A stretch of DNA of 7,053 bases from positions 1-7,053 of the forward strand of contig CANPNQ010000051.1 of the NCBI GenBank assembly GCA_947575425.1, written 5' to 3'. The number at the start of each line of letters is the position of its first letter. Within the stretch, counting starts at the first letter, position 1. Both the position numbers and the translations under genes were made by a program. Below are positions 5,207 through 7,053 of this stretch, piece by piece. Below the pieces are notes generated by a model, which did not search any database, was not told where the DNA came from, and was given only the letters and a program-made list of their open reading frames with translations. This DNA comes from an uncultured Erysipelotrichaceae bacterium. Lineage in GTDB: Bacteria; Bacillota_I; Bacilli_A; Erysipelotrichales; Erysipelotrichaceae.

Positions 5207-6061
5207 TTATAAATTGATATACACAAATAGCATCCGATCCTTACCACTCATATCACGAACGATCTCATAGCGATCATGAGGGAAGTATTCCTTCATCAGT
5301 TGTTCCATGCCTGCCCTCTGATTCCACCCCATCTCAAATGCCATCATTGCCTGATCCTTCAACACCTTACGACAATCCGCAAAGATCATGCGGTAATACT
5401 TCAATCCATCTTCTCCGCCAAACAGCGCCACATGCGGCTCATAGTCCACGACACTGCGTTCCATTTCCTCATGTATGGGAATATAAGGGGGATTGGAGAT
5501 TAAGATGTCCACCTTTAAATCACGATCTGCCAGTGGCTTTAACATATCTCCGATCATAAAGGGAACATGTGCGTCATTGTGTTGCGCATTCTCTTTTGCG
5601 ACTTTGATCGCATCATCACTGATATCCGTTCCCAATATGTGAAGCGCAGGCGCTTCCTTTTTCAAAGCGATCGCAATCGCACCGCTTCCAGTGCCGATAT
5701 CCGCCGCAATCACGTTTTCCTTGTGGGAAAAATAGGCATCATATTCTGCCAGAATGTTGGCAACCAGCTCCTCGGTTTCTGGTCTTGGAATCAACACATG
5801 CTCATTTACGATAAAGCGATAACCGTAAAACCATTCATAGCCAAGCACATGTCCCAACGGTTCCCCTGCCAGCATCCGCTTTATTCCTTTGAGATACTCC
5901 GTATATAATTCCTCATCCATCACCTGATCCATCTCCATATAAAGATCATGAGAGCGCATATGAGCTAACTCCAACAGATACAGCTGTGCTGCCTGATCGC
6001 CCATATCTGCCGCCACCATTTCCTTTTGCGCTTGACGAAGTGCCGCTTGAAAGGTGATCAT
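5207..6061 (-). CDS. prmC: Peptide chain release factor N5-glutamine methyltransferase PrmC (HemK)
   Basis: PrmC uses S-adenosylmethionine to methylate the glutamine of the GGQ motif of release factors 1 and 2, which raises their peptide-release activity. The 284-residue length is normal. An N-terminal helical substrate-binding domain (about 1-75) leads into EPLGHVLGYEWFYG (67-80) and IPRPETEELV (91-100). The methyltransferase domain has the SAM loop DIGTGSGAIA (121-130), an acidic strand end (GTDIS, 144-148), GDM at 171-173, and the catalytic NPPY (190-193) that binds the target glutamine. The start ATG overlaps the prfA stop as ATGA, with GGAG ten bases upstream inside prfA, so translational coupling is likely. 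prfA supplies its substrate, the usual arrangement in Bacillota. The ywlC/Sua5 gene often found downstream in related genomes is not here. Confidence 0.97.
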   Translation of the reverse strand: MITFQAALRQAQKEMVAADMGDQAAQLYLLELAHMRSHDLYMEMDQVMDEELYTEYLKGIKRMLAGEPLGHVLGYEWFYGYRFIVNEHVLIPRPETEELVANILAEYDAYFSHKENVIAADIGTGSGAIAIALKKEAPALHILGTDISDDAIKVAKENAQHNDAHVPFMIGDMLKPLADRDLKVDILISNPPYIPIHEEMERSVVDYEPHVALFGGEDGLKYYRMIFADCRKVLKDQAMMAFEMGWNQRAGMEQLMKEYFPHDRYEIVRDMSGKDRMLFVYINL

Positions 6062-7053
6062 ACCTGTTTTTCTCCGGCGAGTTTCGCCTGCTGGTCGGCA
6101 CTTTGTAATGCCGCAAACAGATCATCCAAACGTCCTTCCATAATACGGTCTAACTGATTGACCGTATAGCCAATGCGATGATCGCTGACACGATTTTGGG
6201 GATAGTTATAGGTACGGATCTTTTCCGAGCGATCTCCCGTTCCTATTTTAGAACGACGCTGCGCCCCGGCTTCCTCCTCCAAAGCACGCTGATGCTCTTC
6301 ATAGACACGAGAGCGAATCGTCATGAGTGCGGTTGCTCGATTTTCATGCTGGGAGCGTCCATCCTGACATTTCACCACAATACCCGTCGGCTTATGCACA
6401 ATGCGCACCGCAGAATCGGTCTTATTGATATGCTGACCCCCGGCGCCGGAGGAGCGCATCGTCTCAATCTCCAAGTCATTCATATCGATATCAAAATCTT
6501 CCTCCTCAATCTCCGCTGATACCAGTACCGTTGCGGTCGAGGTGTGAATGCGTCCCTGACTCTCCGTCTTAGGCACACGCTGTACGCGATGAGAACCGCT
6601 TTCAAATTTAAAAGTGCCATAAGCGCCATCTCCCTTGACCATAAAGCTGACCAAAGAAAAGCCGCCTGCTTCACAATCATCCATTTCGATCACTTCGATG
6701 CGCCATCCTTTGGACTCCGCATATTTCACATACATACGATACAAGTCTCCGGCAAAAATGTTGCCTTCATCACCGCCGGCCGCACCGCGGATTTCCATAA
6801 TCGCATTGTGTGAATCATTGGGATCCTTCGGTATTAACAAAATCTCCATCTTTTCCAGCAGTTCGCTGATGAGCGGTTCACTCTCGGCAATTTCCAATTC
6901 TGCCATCTCTTTGATTTCCTTATCATCTTCTTTTAACAGTTCCTTGGCGTCTTCCACTGCCTGCATTGTTTTCTTATATTCATTATAGGTTTCCACGATT
7001 TGTGTCAAATCTGCCTGTTCTCTTCCCAGCTTTGCCAACTGCTTACTGTCTCT
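6058..7053 (-). CDS. prfA: Peptide chain release factor 1 (RF1), 5' end beyond window
   Basis: RF1 recognises UAA and UAG in the ribosomal A site and triggers hydrolysis of the peptidyl-tRNA. The frame is open to the right edge; 331 residues are visible and comparison with motif positions in E. coli RF1 suggests about 28 N-terminal residues are missing. Numbered from the edge, the stop-codon recognition tripeptide is PKT (161-163) within VPKTESQGRIHTST, which distinguishes RF1 from RF2 (SPF). The catalytic GGQ is at 205-207 within SSGAGGQHINKTDSAVR, and its glutamine is the PrmC target. The C-terminal RSEKIRTYNYPQNRVSDHR block (275-293) is standard. PKT replaces the PAT or PVT of model bacteria but occurs in other RF1 proteins, including a human mitochondrial one. 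The TTG at 7038 is not the start, because homology continues upstream of it. Confidence 0.97.
   Translation of the reverse strand, partial: RDSKQLAKLGREQADLTQIVETYNEYKKTMQAVEDAKELLKEDDKEIKEMAELEIAESEPLISELLEKMEILLIPKDPNDSHNAIMEIRGAAGGDEGNIFAGDLYRMYVKYAESKGWRIEVIEMDDCEAGGFSLVSFMVKGDGAYGTFKFESGSHRVQRVPKTESQGRIHTSTATVLVSAEIEEEDFDIDMNDLEIETMRSSGAGGQHINKTDSAVRIVHKPTGIVVKCQDGRSQHENRATALMTIRSRVYEEHQRALEEEAGAQRRSKIGTGDRSEKIRTYNYPQNRVSDHRIGYTVNQLDRIMEGRLDDLFAALQSADQQAKLAGEKQV

Noticed and set aside
1..7053. CRISPR arrays, tRNA or rRNA genes, insertion sequences
   Set aside because: No regularly spaced repeats, no tRNA T-loop context or cloverleaf, no rRNA motifs, and no transposase or terminal inverted repeats were seen.

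Overview
The window most resembles a chromosomal segment of a low-to-moderate GC Bacillota (Firmicutes). The evidence is the strong AGGAGG-type ribosome binding sites, the prfA-prmC pair, the MnmG sequence, and a partial gene of the manganese catalase/CotJC family common in spore-forming and gut Bacillota. By eye the genes are roughly 45-50 % GC and several intergenic stretches near 30 %. An Erysipelotrichia-like gut organism is my guess, but the sequence does not settle it.

Layout. Bases 1-391 (minus) hold the 5' part of a manganese-catalase-like gene that runs off the left edge. An AT-rich stretch of 367 bases follows, with a clear inverted repeat and a promoter reading right. Two plus-strand genes follow 28 bases apart: a FlK-like hotdog thioesterase (759-1142) and a nucleoside phosphorylase (1171-1950), closed by a strong intrinsic terminator (1974-2006). 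Everything further right is on the minus strand. From right to left these are prfA (release factor 1, cut by the right edge), prmC (overlapping prfA by ATGA), a small two-helix membrane protein with a zinc ribbon (4594-4941), and mnmG (2231-4093). About 500 bases of AT-rich DNA lie between the zinc-ribbon gene and mnmG, and about 265 bases between prmC and the zinc-ribbon gene.

How the genes work together. PrmC methylates the GGQ glutamine of RF1, so prfA and prmC form one functional unit for translation termination. MnmG acts with MnmE, which is not in the window, to modify the tRNA wobble uridine; it also serves translation but appears to have its own promoter. The thioesterase and nucleoside phosphorylase look like a two-gene operon whose physiological link is not obvious.

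Nothing here amounts to a demonstrated new system. The best leads are the catalase-like protein lacking one expected metal ligand, the thioesterase/phosphorylase pairing, and two structured or compositionally odd intergenic regions.
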